This document shows positions 1 to 4,995 of a stretch of DNA of 5,552 nt, in pieces. Below the pieces are notes generated by a model, which was not told the DNA's origin, did not search any database, and was given only the letters and a program-made list of their open reading frames with translations. Position numbers and translations under genes: made by a program. The stretch is from the NCBI GenBank assembly GCA_902782905.1, contig CACZPB010000080.1, positions 1 through 5,552 of the forward strand, given 5' to 3'. Position 1 is the stretch's first letter; every line of letters begins with the position of its first letter. The stretch comes from an uncultured bacterium. GTDB lineage: Bacteria > Cyanobacteriota > Vampirovibrionia > Gastranaerophilales > Gastranaerophilaceae.

Positions 1-251
1 CCTGGGGTGTCGATAATGTTAATTTGGTGACCTTTCCATTCAGCTGTAACAGCAGCTGATTGAATTGTAATACCTCTTTCTCTTTCTTGTTCCATAAAGT
101 CTGTAACAGCAGCGCCGTCGTGAACTTCACCCAATTTGTGAGTTTTACCTGTATAAAACAAGATACGTTCAGTTGTAGTGGTTTTGCCGGCGTCGATGTG
201 AGCAGCAATACCAATATTTCTGATTTTTTCTAATGGAGTTTTTCTAGCCAT
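1..251 (-). CDS. fusA: Elongation factor G, N-terminal part (cut by window edge)
   Basis: This is the ribosomal translocase GTPase, which acts in the cytoplasm to move tRNA and mRNA after peptide bond formation. Only the first 83 full codons are present, starting at ATG 249-251 and running off the left edge. The protein opens [20 protein letters not shown], the usual EF-G start. The P-loop (G1) AHIDAGKTT is at residues 17-25, the switch I region with RGITI at 59-63, and the G3 motif DTPG begins at residue 81, just as the window ends. The run from the P-loop through ERERGITI is diagnostic of EF-G rather than of tetracycline-resistance proteins or LepA. A Shine-Dalgarno-like AAGGA (minus strand, about 260-264) precedes the start. 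No rpsL or rpsG lies immediately upstream, so fusA appears to be the first gene of its transcript rather than internal to a classical str operon. Identification is very secure. Confidence 0.97.
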   Translation of the reverse strand, partial: MARKTPLEKIRNIGIAAHIDAGKTTTTERILFYTGKTHKLGEVHDGAAVTDFMEQERERGITIQSAAVTAEWKGHQINIIDTP

Positions 252-276
252 TTTCTCTTTTCCTTCTATATACTTT

Positions 277-291
277 GGCAGATTTTCTGCC
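277..291 (-). promoter_or_regulatory. Small hairpin in fusA leader
   Basis: GGCAGA and TCTGCC form a perfect 6-bp stem around a 3-nt loop, about 25 nt upstream of the fusA start codon and just before its ribosome binding site. No U-run follows it on the minus strand, so it is not an obvious terminator. It could affect translation or mRNA stability. Its function is not shown by the sequence. Confidence 0.4.
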
Positions 292-298
292 CTACTAC

Positions 299-325
299 TA
301 TTTATACTGATAACCAGTATAAATA
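299..325 (-). promoter_or_regulatory. Perfect 11-bp dyad upstream of fusA (operator or leader hairpin)
   Basis: TATTTATACTG and CAGTATAAATA are perfect 11-bp inverted arms separated by ATAAC. Both arms contain TATACT, a -10-like hexamer, so the dyad resembles either an operator lying on promoter elements or a hairpin in the leader RNA. No U-run follows on either strand, which argues against a terminator. A factor-independent hairpin cannot be told from a protein-binding site by inspection. Confidence 0.5.
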
Positions 326-353
326 TTGTCTCATGAAAAAAATTTGGTATCAA
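325..353 (-). promoter_or_regulatory. Tentative fusA promoter
   Basis: On the minus strand TTGATA (348-353) is followed after 17 bp by GACAAT (325-330). The -35 is good but the -10 matches only 4 of 6 consensus bases. Transcription would begin inside the 299-325 dyad, about 65-70 nt before the start codon. A promoter further upstream, giving a longer structured leader, is equally possible. Confidence 0.25.
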
Positions 354-417
354 CTATGTTTGTTTTTATGCTTAATAAAAATTCTTAATCCATAAACTTC
401 CGGTCTCTCTTCTTGTT

Positions 418-455
418 GGAGCTAATGAACTCGAGTCTTTGAATAAATTAACTCC
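418..455 (-). promoter_or_regulatory. Possible RNA hairpin in the long fusA upstream region
   Basis: On the minus strand GGAGTTAAT pairs with ATTAGCTCC over 9 positions, including one G-U wobble, around a 20-nt loop. On the plus strand the same position becomes a C-A mismatch, so the structure is stronger as minus-strand RNA, the sense of fusA. It may belong to a long fusA leader. The support is modest because the surrounding sequence is AT-rich. Confidence 0.25.
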
Positions 456-523
456 GGTGTAAAGGTTTACATTTACCCATCTTCGAATAGTCTTTTTAGA
501 GGTGCAGAATGTTCTTCTGCTTC

Positions 524-552
524 TTGCGTAAAATCCCAAACTTTGATACTAT
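524..552 (+). promoter_or_regulatory. Likely mscL promoter
   Basis: TTGCGT (524-529) is followed after 17 bp by TACTAT (547-552), which places transcription start near 559, about 25 nt before the mscL start codon. The same -10 word and the same 17-bp spacing occur in the rpmH promoter in this window, which strengthens the call. A clear Shine-Dalgarno TAGGAG at 571-576 sits 7 nt before the ATG at 584. Confidence 0.55.
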
Positions 553-583
553 AACAGAGTAATACATAGTTAGGAGTTTTTAT

Positions 584-1045
584 ATGTTCAAAAATTTGGG
601 AAAAGAATTAAGAGACTTTATTCTTCGCGGAAACGTAATGGACATGGCTGTCGGTATCATTATTGGTGCTGCATTCGGTAAAATTGTTGACTCTTTGGTG
701 AAAGACATAATTATGCCGCCAATCGGTTTTGTTCTAGGTAAAGTTGATTTTTCAAACCTTTACTTTACGTTATATCCCCTCGGAGAAAAATACGATTCGC
801 TTGATGCTGCCGCTGCAGCAGGCGCTGTAACAATCAATTACGGTTTGTTTATTAACACAATTATCAGCTTTTTGATTGTTGCTTGTGCAATATTTGCTAT
901 TATAAAAGCTGTTAATACAATCAAGGATAAAGCATGCAAGGAAGAAGCGGTAGAAGCTGCCGCTACAGAAAAAGAATGCCCTTTCTGCTGCACTCAAATC
1001 CCTGTTAACGCTAAAAAATGTCCGAATTGTACTTCAGAATTATAA
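584..1045 (+). CDS. mscL: Large-conductance mechanosensitive channel MscL with C-terminal zinc-ribbon-like module
   Basis: MscL is an inner-membrane channel that opens under membrane tension and releases solutes during hypo-osmotic shock. The protein has 153 residues; E. coli MscL has 136. The N-terminal amphipathic helix and family signature RGNVMDMAVGIIIGAAFGKI span about residues 15-34, continuing as the first membrane helix to about 45 and ending DIIMPP. A periplasmic loop carries an Ala-rich stretch (75-79), and the second membrane helix spans about 86-110. The last 22 residues hold two CxxC pairs, C132/C135 and C146/C149, with an extra C136. They form a zinc-ribbon-like tail in place of the usual C-terminal cytoplasmic helix bundle. 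From memory, similar CP-x-C tails occur in other MscL proteins, so this is probably a known variant. The start is supported by TAGGAG 7 nt upstream. The gene appears monocistronic, with its own promoter and terminator. Confidence 0.95.
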   Translation: MFKNLGKELRDFILRGNVMDMAVGIIIGAAFGKIVDSLVKDIIMPPIGFVLGKVDFSNLYFTLYPLGEKYDSLDAAAAAGAVTINYGLFINTIISFLIVACAIFAIIKAVNTIKDKACKEEAVEAAATEKECPFCCTQIPVNAKKCPNCTSEL

Positions 1046-1057
1046 TGTATTCTTTTT

Positions 1058-1102
1058 TAAACAAAGCGCCTGCTATGAAAGCAGGCGCTTTGTTTATTTT
1101 TT
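1058..1102 (+). terminator. Rho-independent terminator after mscL, possibly bidirectional
   Basis: A perfect 16-bp stem (1058-1073 with 1081-1096) has a 7-nt loop, TATGAAA, and is followed by six T residues at 1097-1102. It lies 13 nt after the mscL stop codon. The GC-rich core AGCGCCTGC/GCAGGCGCT is followed by TTTGTTT on both strands, so it may also stop minus-strand transcripts. The stop codon of the converging minus-strand gene (1094-1096) forms part of the stem. Confidence 0.9.
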
Positions 1103-1624
1103 ATTCAAAGGAATTGACAAAATTGTGTTAAACATTGTGTCAGACGCATTCAACTTTGTATTTTTTAGCGGTATGTTTTGTTGGAGTTCTCCTGAGAGTG
1201 ATATTCCGTTTTTGAAGGTATGTGTGTATCCTACCCAAATACCTGCATTGTATTTCCATTCATTTGTATGTTTCGTTGTTGCATGTAATGCTGAGTATAT
1301 TGAATTCTGTTTGTCAAAAGAATAACTTCCGCCAAAAGTCACTCTGTATTGCTCATCTCCGCCAATTTCACGAAAGCGGAATTGTGTATTTAAATTTTTA
1401 TTTATGTTATATTTTGCCTTAACTTCAATAGCAGGTTTGTTTTTGGTTGAATAAAAACCGTCGCAGTTTTTTGCTATAGTACAATCATTACCAAATCCAA
1501 TGGACACACTCAAATTATCACTCAGTGCTACTTTTGCACCAAGCGTGGTCAAGTTTTCATTTGAGCCGTCAAATGAAGTGTAATTTGAGCTTGAAAATAT
1601 CCCTGTAACTGATGGTGTTGGCAT
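1094..1624 (-). CDS. Beta-strand-rich protein of unknown function, beta-barrel-like
   Basis: I do not recognise this 176-residue protein. Most of it shows the alternating polar/hydrophobic pattern of amphipathic beta strands joined by short polar turns, for example at about 27-46, 65-73, 78-87, 92-103, 108-116, 124-137 and 140-149. That resembles a small outer-membrane beta-barrel of about eight strands. However, the N-terminus (MPTPSVTGIFSSSNY) has no signal peptide, and the C-terminus ends in Lys-Lys rather than an aromatic residue. Both are atypical for an exported barrel. It has two cysteines, C48 and C54. The start at ATG 1622-1624 is supported by AGAGGA (1634-1639) with 9-nt spacing. 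It lies 67 nt downstream of glgC on the same strand and may be co-transcribed with it, since I see no clear terminator between them. Its stop codon lies within the mscL terminator stem. That this is a real gene is likely; the function is open. Confidence 0.75.
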   Translation of the reverse strand: MPTPSVTGIFSSSNYTSFDGSNENLTTLGAKVALSDNLSVSIGFGNDCTIAKNCDGFYSTKNKPAIEVKAKYNINKNLNTQFRFREIGGDEQYRVTFGGSYSFDKQNSIYSALHATTKHTNEWKYNAGIWVGYTHTFKNGISLSGELQQNIPLKNTKLNASDTMFNTILSIPLNKK

Positions 1625-1691
1625 AGTCCCATATCCTCTACTTATATAAAGTTTTTTGAGCAGAGAAAATTGACTGAAATTTTAAGAAAAA

Positions 1692-2930
1692 TTAAGAAAG
1701 ACGAGCATTCTTAGGAACTATTGTAACCCCGCCTTCTGATACGTAGAAGCCGCGTTTCAGGTCTTCTTCTCTGTTTACGCCGATTTTTGTATAAGGAGGA
1801 ATGTCAACGTTTTTATCGATAATGGCTTTTCTGATTTCCGAATATCTTCCGACGTTAACATTTTCCATCAAAATACTGTCTGTGACTTGTGAAAAGCTGT
1901 TTATGCGGACTTCAGGAGACAATACACATCTTGAAATTGTTCCTCCTGAAACGATACAGCCTTCTGAAACCATTGAGTTTGTAGCCATACCGACACGGTC
2001 ACCTTCCTGCCATACAAATTTTGCAGGCGGATAGTTGTAATTGAAGGTTCTGAGCGGCCACTCTTTTGAATACAAATTAAGTTCCGGCTCATAATCAAGC
2101 AGGTCCATATTTGCTTGCCAGTAAGCATCAATACATCCGACGTCTCTCCAGTAACCTTTTTCTTTTTCGGTCATTCCTGCAAAAGTGTTTTCATAGAAGT
2201 TGTATATATAAACCCTTTTGCCTTGATTTAAAAGCATAGGAATAACATTTTTTCCGAAGTCGTGATTGGATGTTTCTATTTTGGAATCTTCTTCCAGAGC
2301 GTTAAGAAGAATATCTTTGTCAAAAATATAATTTCCCATAGATGCAAGACACATATTAGGGTTATTTGGCATCGGCTTTGGAGGTGTTTGCGGTTTTTCC
2401 ACAAAACCTGTGAGTTTCCAATCATCGTCAACTTCGATAATCCCGAATTCAGATGCTTCTTCAATAGGGATAGGTATTGCAGATATTGTCAAATCTGCAC
2501 TTTTGTTTTTGTGATATTTAAGCATTTGGTATACATCCATTTTGTAGATGTGATCGCCGCCAAAAACACAGACATAATCAGGATTTTCATCGTGTATATG
2601 AAAAATATTCTGATAAACTGCGTCTGCTGTCCCAATATACCACGAACCTCCTGTTCTCATCTGAGCCGGTACAAGGTCTACGTATTGATTTAAAAACGGT
2701 GACAGCTGCCAGCCTTTAGATATATGCTTGTTTAGTGAATCTGATTTGTATTGAGTTAAGACTTTTATTTTAAAGAAGCCTGAATTGATAAAGTTATTGA
2801 GTACAAAATCAATAATTCTGTATCTTCCGCCAAACGGAACGGCAGGCTTTGCTCTATCCTGAGTCAGCGGGAATAATCTTTTCCCTTCGCCGCCTGCTAA
2901 AATCATTACCAAAGCATCATCAATAGACAT
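1692..2930 (-). CDS. glgC: Glucose-1-phosphate adenylyltransferase (ADP-glucose pyrophosphorylase)
   Basis: GlgC makes ADP-glucose and pyrophosphate from ATP and glucose 1-phosphate, the committed step of bacterial glycogen synthesis in the cytoplasm. The 412-residue protein is close to the family length (E. coli 431). The nucleotidyltransferase domain shows the loop LAGGEGKRLFPLT (11-23), KPAVPFGG (28-35), GTADAVYQN (100-108), GGDHIYKMD with the metal-binding Asp (124-132), FVEKP with the sugar-phosphate-binding Lys179 (176-180), and YWRDVG (260-265). The C-terminal part (about 315-385) has the repeating pattern of a left-handed beta helix, the allosteric and oligomerisation domain. GAGGA (2937-2941, 6 nt from the ATG) supports the start. 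A likely promoter is TTTTCA-N17-TAAAAT at 2957-2985. No other glg gene is in the window. The gene is divergent from the GNAT-like gene and precedes the beta-rich gene. Confidence 0.97.
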   Translation of the reverse strand: MSIDDALVMILAGGEGKRLFPLTQDRAKPAVPFGGRYRIIDFVLNNFINSGFFKIKVLTQYKSDSLNKHISKGWQLSPFLNQYVDLVPAQMRTGGSWYIGTADAVYQNIFHIHDENPDYVCVFGGDHIYKMDVYQMLKYHKNKSADLTISAIPIPIEEASEFGIIEVDDDWKLTGFVEKPQTPPKPMPNNPNMCLASMGNYIFDKDILLNALEEDSKIETSNHDFGKNVIPMLLNQGKRVYIYNFYENTFAGMTEKEKGYWRDVGCIDAYWQANMDLLDYEPELNLYSKEWPLRTFNYNYPPAKFVWQEGDRVGMATNSMVSEGCIVSGGTISRCVLSPEVRINSFSQVTDSILMENVNVGRYSEIRKAIIDKNVDIPPYTKIGVNREEDLKRGFYVSEGGVTIVPKNARLS

Positions 2931-2956
2931 ATAAATTCCTCACTAATTTCAAGTTT

Positions 2957-2985
2957 ATTTTACCAAATTTATTGTTAATTGAAAA
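2957..2985 (-). promoter_or_regulatory. Likely glgC promoter
   Basis: On the minus strand TTTTCA (2980-2985) is followed after 17 bp by TAAAAT (2957-2962), matching 4 of 6 and 5 of 6 consensus bases. Predicted transcription start is near 2950, giving a leader of about 20 nt with the GAGGA ribosome binding site. AT-rich context raises the chance of coincidence. Confidence 0.45.
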
Positions 2986-3007
2986 TACTTCTTTAGAATA
3001 AATTATA

Positions 3008-3016
3008 TGTTACAAT
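3008..3016 (+). promoter_or_regulatory. Extended -10 promoter predicting a leaderless mRNA
   Basis: TGTTACAAT is a TGn extended -10 followed by TACAAT (5 of 6 consensus bases). It ends 7 bp before the ATG at 3023, so transcription should begin at or next to the A of the start codon. There is no Shine-Dalgarno sequence before this ATG, which fits a leaderless transcript. A convincing -35 at standard distance is absent, as expected for an extended -10 promoter. Confidence 0.45.
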
Positions 3017-3022
3017 TAAAGT

Positions 3023-4021
3023 ATGAGTAAGATAAGGAAGCTTTATTATTTTGATAAAAAAAATGCGCGTGAGATGGTTGCATTTCTGAATAACGGTGAC
3101 AATTATGCAAGCAAAATAATGTTTAATCCGCTGCTTCCGCTGCATCACATGCTTCCGTTAAGATTTAAAACTCTGCCTGAATCCTATATTTTAAAAGACG
3201 GTAAAAATATTAAGGGGATGATAACTGTAGCACCGACAAAAAGTCCTCTAAAGCAAATGGAGATTCAGAAACTTCTTTTTGAAGAGAATATGTACGATGA
3301 TGCAGGTGAACTTGTGCAGTTTGCGGTTTCAAAATATAAAGCTATGGGGGCAGCTTCAATCATCGTAAGAATTGATGACTATCTTCCGGAGTTAATCAAT
3401 CTTTTTACTTCAAGGTGCGGGTTCAGTCAAATTTCCTATGAAAAATTGTGGTATGTAAAAAATGCTGACATAAATAGTTTTGACCAAACAAAGTTCAGAG
3501 ATTTTAGAAATTCTGATGCAAGTGCTGTTGCTAATCTTTATAATGATGCGCTCCTGTCACATTTTAGACCTCTTTTGAGTAAAGATTTGAAGGAATTTAA
3601 GGAAAATTTACTAAGAGGACTTTCTTATTACAGTGAATATAAGTATGTAATCAAAGATAAAAATCCAAAAAATATAGCCGGATATCTTTCAATCAAAACT
3701 TCAGATAACGAAAATTACATGTTGGATTTTCTGCTTGATTCATGGGTAGGCATTGATATTGATGAAATAGTAGGATTTGCGCAGAGCCAAATCTCAAAAC
3801 GCAGCAAAAAGTACAGCCTGTTTATAAGGACGAAAAAGTACACCCAGCAAGGCGCAAAATACGAAGAAGAATTTTTGGAAAAAAATTATACCTGCGTTCA
3901 AAACCAGATGGTTCTGACAAATTCGTCTGCAAGGATTATCAATGAAGCTGAACATTCCGGCAAGTTTACCGTACTGGGTCAGTTCTACGGTTTGAGCGGT
4001 GCTAACGTTAATTTGTCTTAA
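3023..4021 (+). CDS. Tandem GNAT-like (N-acetyltransferase-fold) protein
   Basis: This 332-residue cytoplasmic protein appears to hold two GNAT-like halves. The first (about 1-146) ends with a typical GNAT order: a beta strand (IKGMITVAP), a long helix (about 93-108), a strand ASIIVRID (111-118), a helix at 120-130, and GF followed by a final strand. The second begins FRDFRNSDASAVANLYNDAL (158-177), the characteristic first strand and helix of a GNAT domain, and includes IAGYLSIKT (218-226). The acetyl-CoA pyrophosphate loop (R/QxxGxG/A) is not visible in either half, so it may be catalytically altered or inactive. The substrate cannot be predicted. The ATG at 3023 has no Shine-Dalgarno but sits right after an extended -10, and the next Met (residue 18) has no better signal. 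It stands alone, divergent from glgC and convergent with proC. The fold call is from pattern only. Confidence 0.7.
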   Translation: MSKIRKLYYFDKKNAREMVAFLNNGDNYASKIMFNPLLPLHHMLPLRFKTLPESYILKDGKNIKGMITVAPTKSPLKQMEIQKLLFEENMYDDAGELVQFAVSKYKAMGAASIIVRIDDYLPELINLFTSRCGFSQISYEKLWYVKNADINSFDQTKFRDFRNSDASAVANLYNDALLSHFRPLLSKDLKEFKENLLRGLSYYSEYKYVIKDKNPKNIAGYLSIKTSDNENYMLDFLLDSWVGIDIDEIVGFAQSQISKRSKKYSLFIRTKKYTQQGAKYEEEFLEKNYTCVQNQMVLTNSSARIINEAEHSGKFTVLGQFYGLSGANVNLS

Positions 4022-4024
4022 TTA

Positions 4025-4840
4025 TTATTTCCCCAGAGCGTGAGCTTTTTCGGTAGTTGATTTTATGACCTCATAGAAAAGTTTTTCCGTGTTGTATTCG
4101 TTCATACAGTCAACTCCTACAGCTGTGCATCCGCCTTTTGTTGCGACGTTTGATATGAGCTGTTCCATCGAAATCTCTCTGTTCATAGCCATTTTAGCGG
4201 AGCCTATTGCGGTTTGAATACTCAAAAGCAGCGCGTCCTCATATTCCATTCCGAGCTTTTCTCCTGCGCGAGCTATTTCGTTTATAACCTTGTAGAAAAA
4301 GGCAGGCCCTGAACCGGAAATTGCCGTTACAATATCAAGTTGGTCTTCATTATCAACTATTATACACTTTCCTATTGTGGTCAAAAGCGTTTTTACAAAT
4401 CTTAAGTCGTCCTCATTTACTCCTGAACCCCCGACCATACCGCTCATACCTTCGCCGACAAGAGCCGGAGTGTTTGGCATAACACGAATGACCCTGCTTC
4501 CTTCTGGGAGATTTTTTTCAAGTTTATCAATATTTACCCCCGCAGCAATGGATACAATGAGTTTTTCTGAGTTAACAAAGGGTTTTATTTCTTCTAAAAC
4601 GCCGAGAACCTGATTTGGCTTGGTTGAGATAAAAATTACGTCAGAAGTTTTGGCAAGCTCTTTATTATCTAAAATCACTTTGACGTGAAGCTGGGCTGAT
4701 TTTTCTTCAATCCCTTCGGGATTTGATTTTGTGGCAGTGATATTTTCGGGAACGGTGAAACCTGTCTTGATAAGCCCCTTGATAATCGCACTTGCCATCT
4801 TGCCTGAACCTATAAATCCGATTTTAGTATAACTTGCCAT
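4025..4840 (-). CDS. proC: Pyrroline-5-carboxylate reductase
   Basis: ProC reduces pyrroline-5-carboxylate to proline with NAD(P)H, the last step of proline synthesis in the cytoplasm. The 271 residues match the usual family length. The N-terminal Rossmann domain has IGFIGSGKMA (7-16), then VIFISTKPNQV (68-78), IVSIAAGV (95-102) and RVMPNTPALVGEG (119-131). The C-terminal dimerisation and catalytic domain has TAISGSGPAF (172-181) and the signature around ATKGGCTAVGV (233-243), where KGGCT replaces the commoner PGGTT but keeps the conserved Thr239. The start ATG has GAGGT (4845-4849) 4 nt upstream. No proA or proB is adjacent. The stop codon is separated by only 3 bp from that of the converging GNAT-like gene, with no terminator between them. 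Upstream the gene has an unusual G-rich leader and shares a promoter region with rpmH. Confidence 0.97.
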   Translation of the reverse strand: MASYTKIGFIGSGKMASAIIKGLIKTGFTVPENITATKSNPEGIEEKSAQLHVKVILDNKELAKTSDVIFISTKPNQVLGVLEEIKPFVNSEKLIVSIAAGVNIDKLEKNLPEGSRVIRVMPNTPALVGEGMSGMVGGSGVNEDDLRFVKTLLTTIGKCIIVDNEDQLDIVTAISGSGPAFFYKVINEIARAGEKLGMEYEDALLLSIQTAIGSAKMAMNREISMEQLISNVATKGGCTAVGVDCMNEYNTEKLFYEVIKSTTEKAHALGK

Positions 4841-4861
4841 AATAACCTCTTTTCTTTTTTT

Positions 4862-4900
4862 GCTCCCTCACCCTGCCCTCTCCCGTCGGGTGTGGTGAAA
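4862..4900 (-). promoter_or_regulatory. G-rich proC leader element with canonical G-quadruplex motif
   Basis: On the minus strand 4865-4884 reads GGG-N3-GGG-N2-GGG-N3-GGG, an exact four-tract G-quadruplex motif with short loops. On the plus strand the same block is C-rich (CCCTCACCCTGCCCTCTCCC), resembling C-rich intergenic repeats I recall from many bacterial genomes. An alternative hairpin pairs CACCC (4869-4873) with GGGTG (4888-4892). The element lies between the proposed proC transcription start (about 4896) and its ribosome binding site (4845-4849), so it would be in the mRNA leader. Its base composition contrasts sharply with the AT-rich surroundings. A regulatory role is inferred. Confidence 0.55.
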
Positions 4901-4902
4901 TG

Positions 4903-4931
4903 TTTATATTTCTTAAAGATTTATTTGACTA
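4903..4931 (-). promoter_or_regulatory. Likely proC promoter
   Basis: On the minus strand TAGTCA (4926-4931, 4 of 6 consensus bases) is followed after 17 bp by TATAAA (4903-4908, 5 of 6). Its -35 box overlaps the -35 box of the oppositely directed rpmH promoter (4925-4930). The G-rich element would be just inside the transcript. Confidence 0.4.
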
Positions 4932-4937
4932 AATCTT
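4916..4937. promoter_or_regulatory. Perfect 8-bp dyad over the shared proC/rpmH -35 region (candidate operator)
   Basis: AAGATTTA (4916-4923) and TAAATCTT (4930-4937) are perfect inverted arms with a 6-bp spacer. The 22-bp dyad covers the -35 boxes of both divergent promoters, so a bound regulator could block both. AT-rich sequence makes chance dyads more likely, and no regulator can be named. Confidence 0.35.
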
Positions 4938-4953
4938 ATTTTTTGTATACTAT
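4925..4953 (+). promoter_or_regulatory. Likely rpmH promoter
   Basis: TTGACT (4925-4930) is followed after 17 bp by TACTAT (4948-4953). An alternative -10, TATACT, lies at 4946-4951 with 15-bp spacing. The predicted start near 4960 gives a leader of about 36 nt with AAGGA at 4982-4986. The strong -35 fits a highly expressed ribosomal protein gene. Confidence 0.6.
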
Positions 4954-4995
4954 AAAACCATTATAAGTAAAATTAGCTGAAAAGGAAATAGAAAA

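Larger units (their letters stand above)
252..583. other. Gene-free divergent region between fusA and mscL
   Basis: This stretch of 332 bp has no convincing gene on either strand. It contains the fusA leader with hairpins at 277-291, 299-325 and 418-455, and the mscL promoter and ribosome binding site at its right end. On the minus strand a frame at 372-539 could encode 55 residues from a TTG codon, but it has no ribosome binding site. A second, partly overlapping frame lacks any start codon. I do not call either a gene. The length and the number of hairpins suggest a structured fusA 5' leader, which is an inference. Confidence 0.6.

Noticed and set aside
372..539. Possible 55-residue basic small protein on the minus strand from a TTG codon
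   Set aside because: No ATG, no Shine-Dalgarno and no family I recognise. Kept only as part of the unexplained fusA upstream region.
770..997. Open frame of 75 codons on the minus strand
   Set aside because: Antisense to mscL, which is securely identified and has its own promoter, ribosome binding site and terminator.
1125..1422. Two overlapping short plus-strand frames
   Set aside because: They are antisense to the beta-rich gene at 1094-1624, which has a better ribosome binding site and a regular strand pattern.
1625..1691. Separate promoter for the beta-rich gene (TATAAG near 1642-1647)
   Set aside because: The implied transcript would start at or within the ribosome binding site and there is no good -35, so co-transcription with glgC is more likely.
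2262..2693. Open frame of 143 codons on the plus strand
   Set aside because: It lies wholly antisense to glgC, has no family-like motifs or ribosome binding site, and is Cys/Phe/Ile-rich as expected for a shadow of the coding strand.
2966..3019. AT-only inverted repeats between glgC and the GNAT-like gene (AATTTATT/AATAAATT and TTAATTG/CAATTAA)
   Set aside because: Arms of 7-8 bp with 23-31 bp spacers in nearly pure AT sequence are expected by chance.
4377..4613. Open frame of 78 codons on the plus strand
   Set aside because: Antisense to the well-supported proC, with low-complexity Ser/Pro content typical of a shadow frame.
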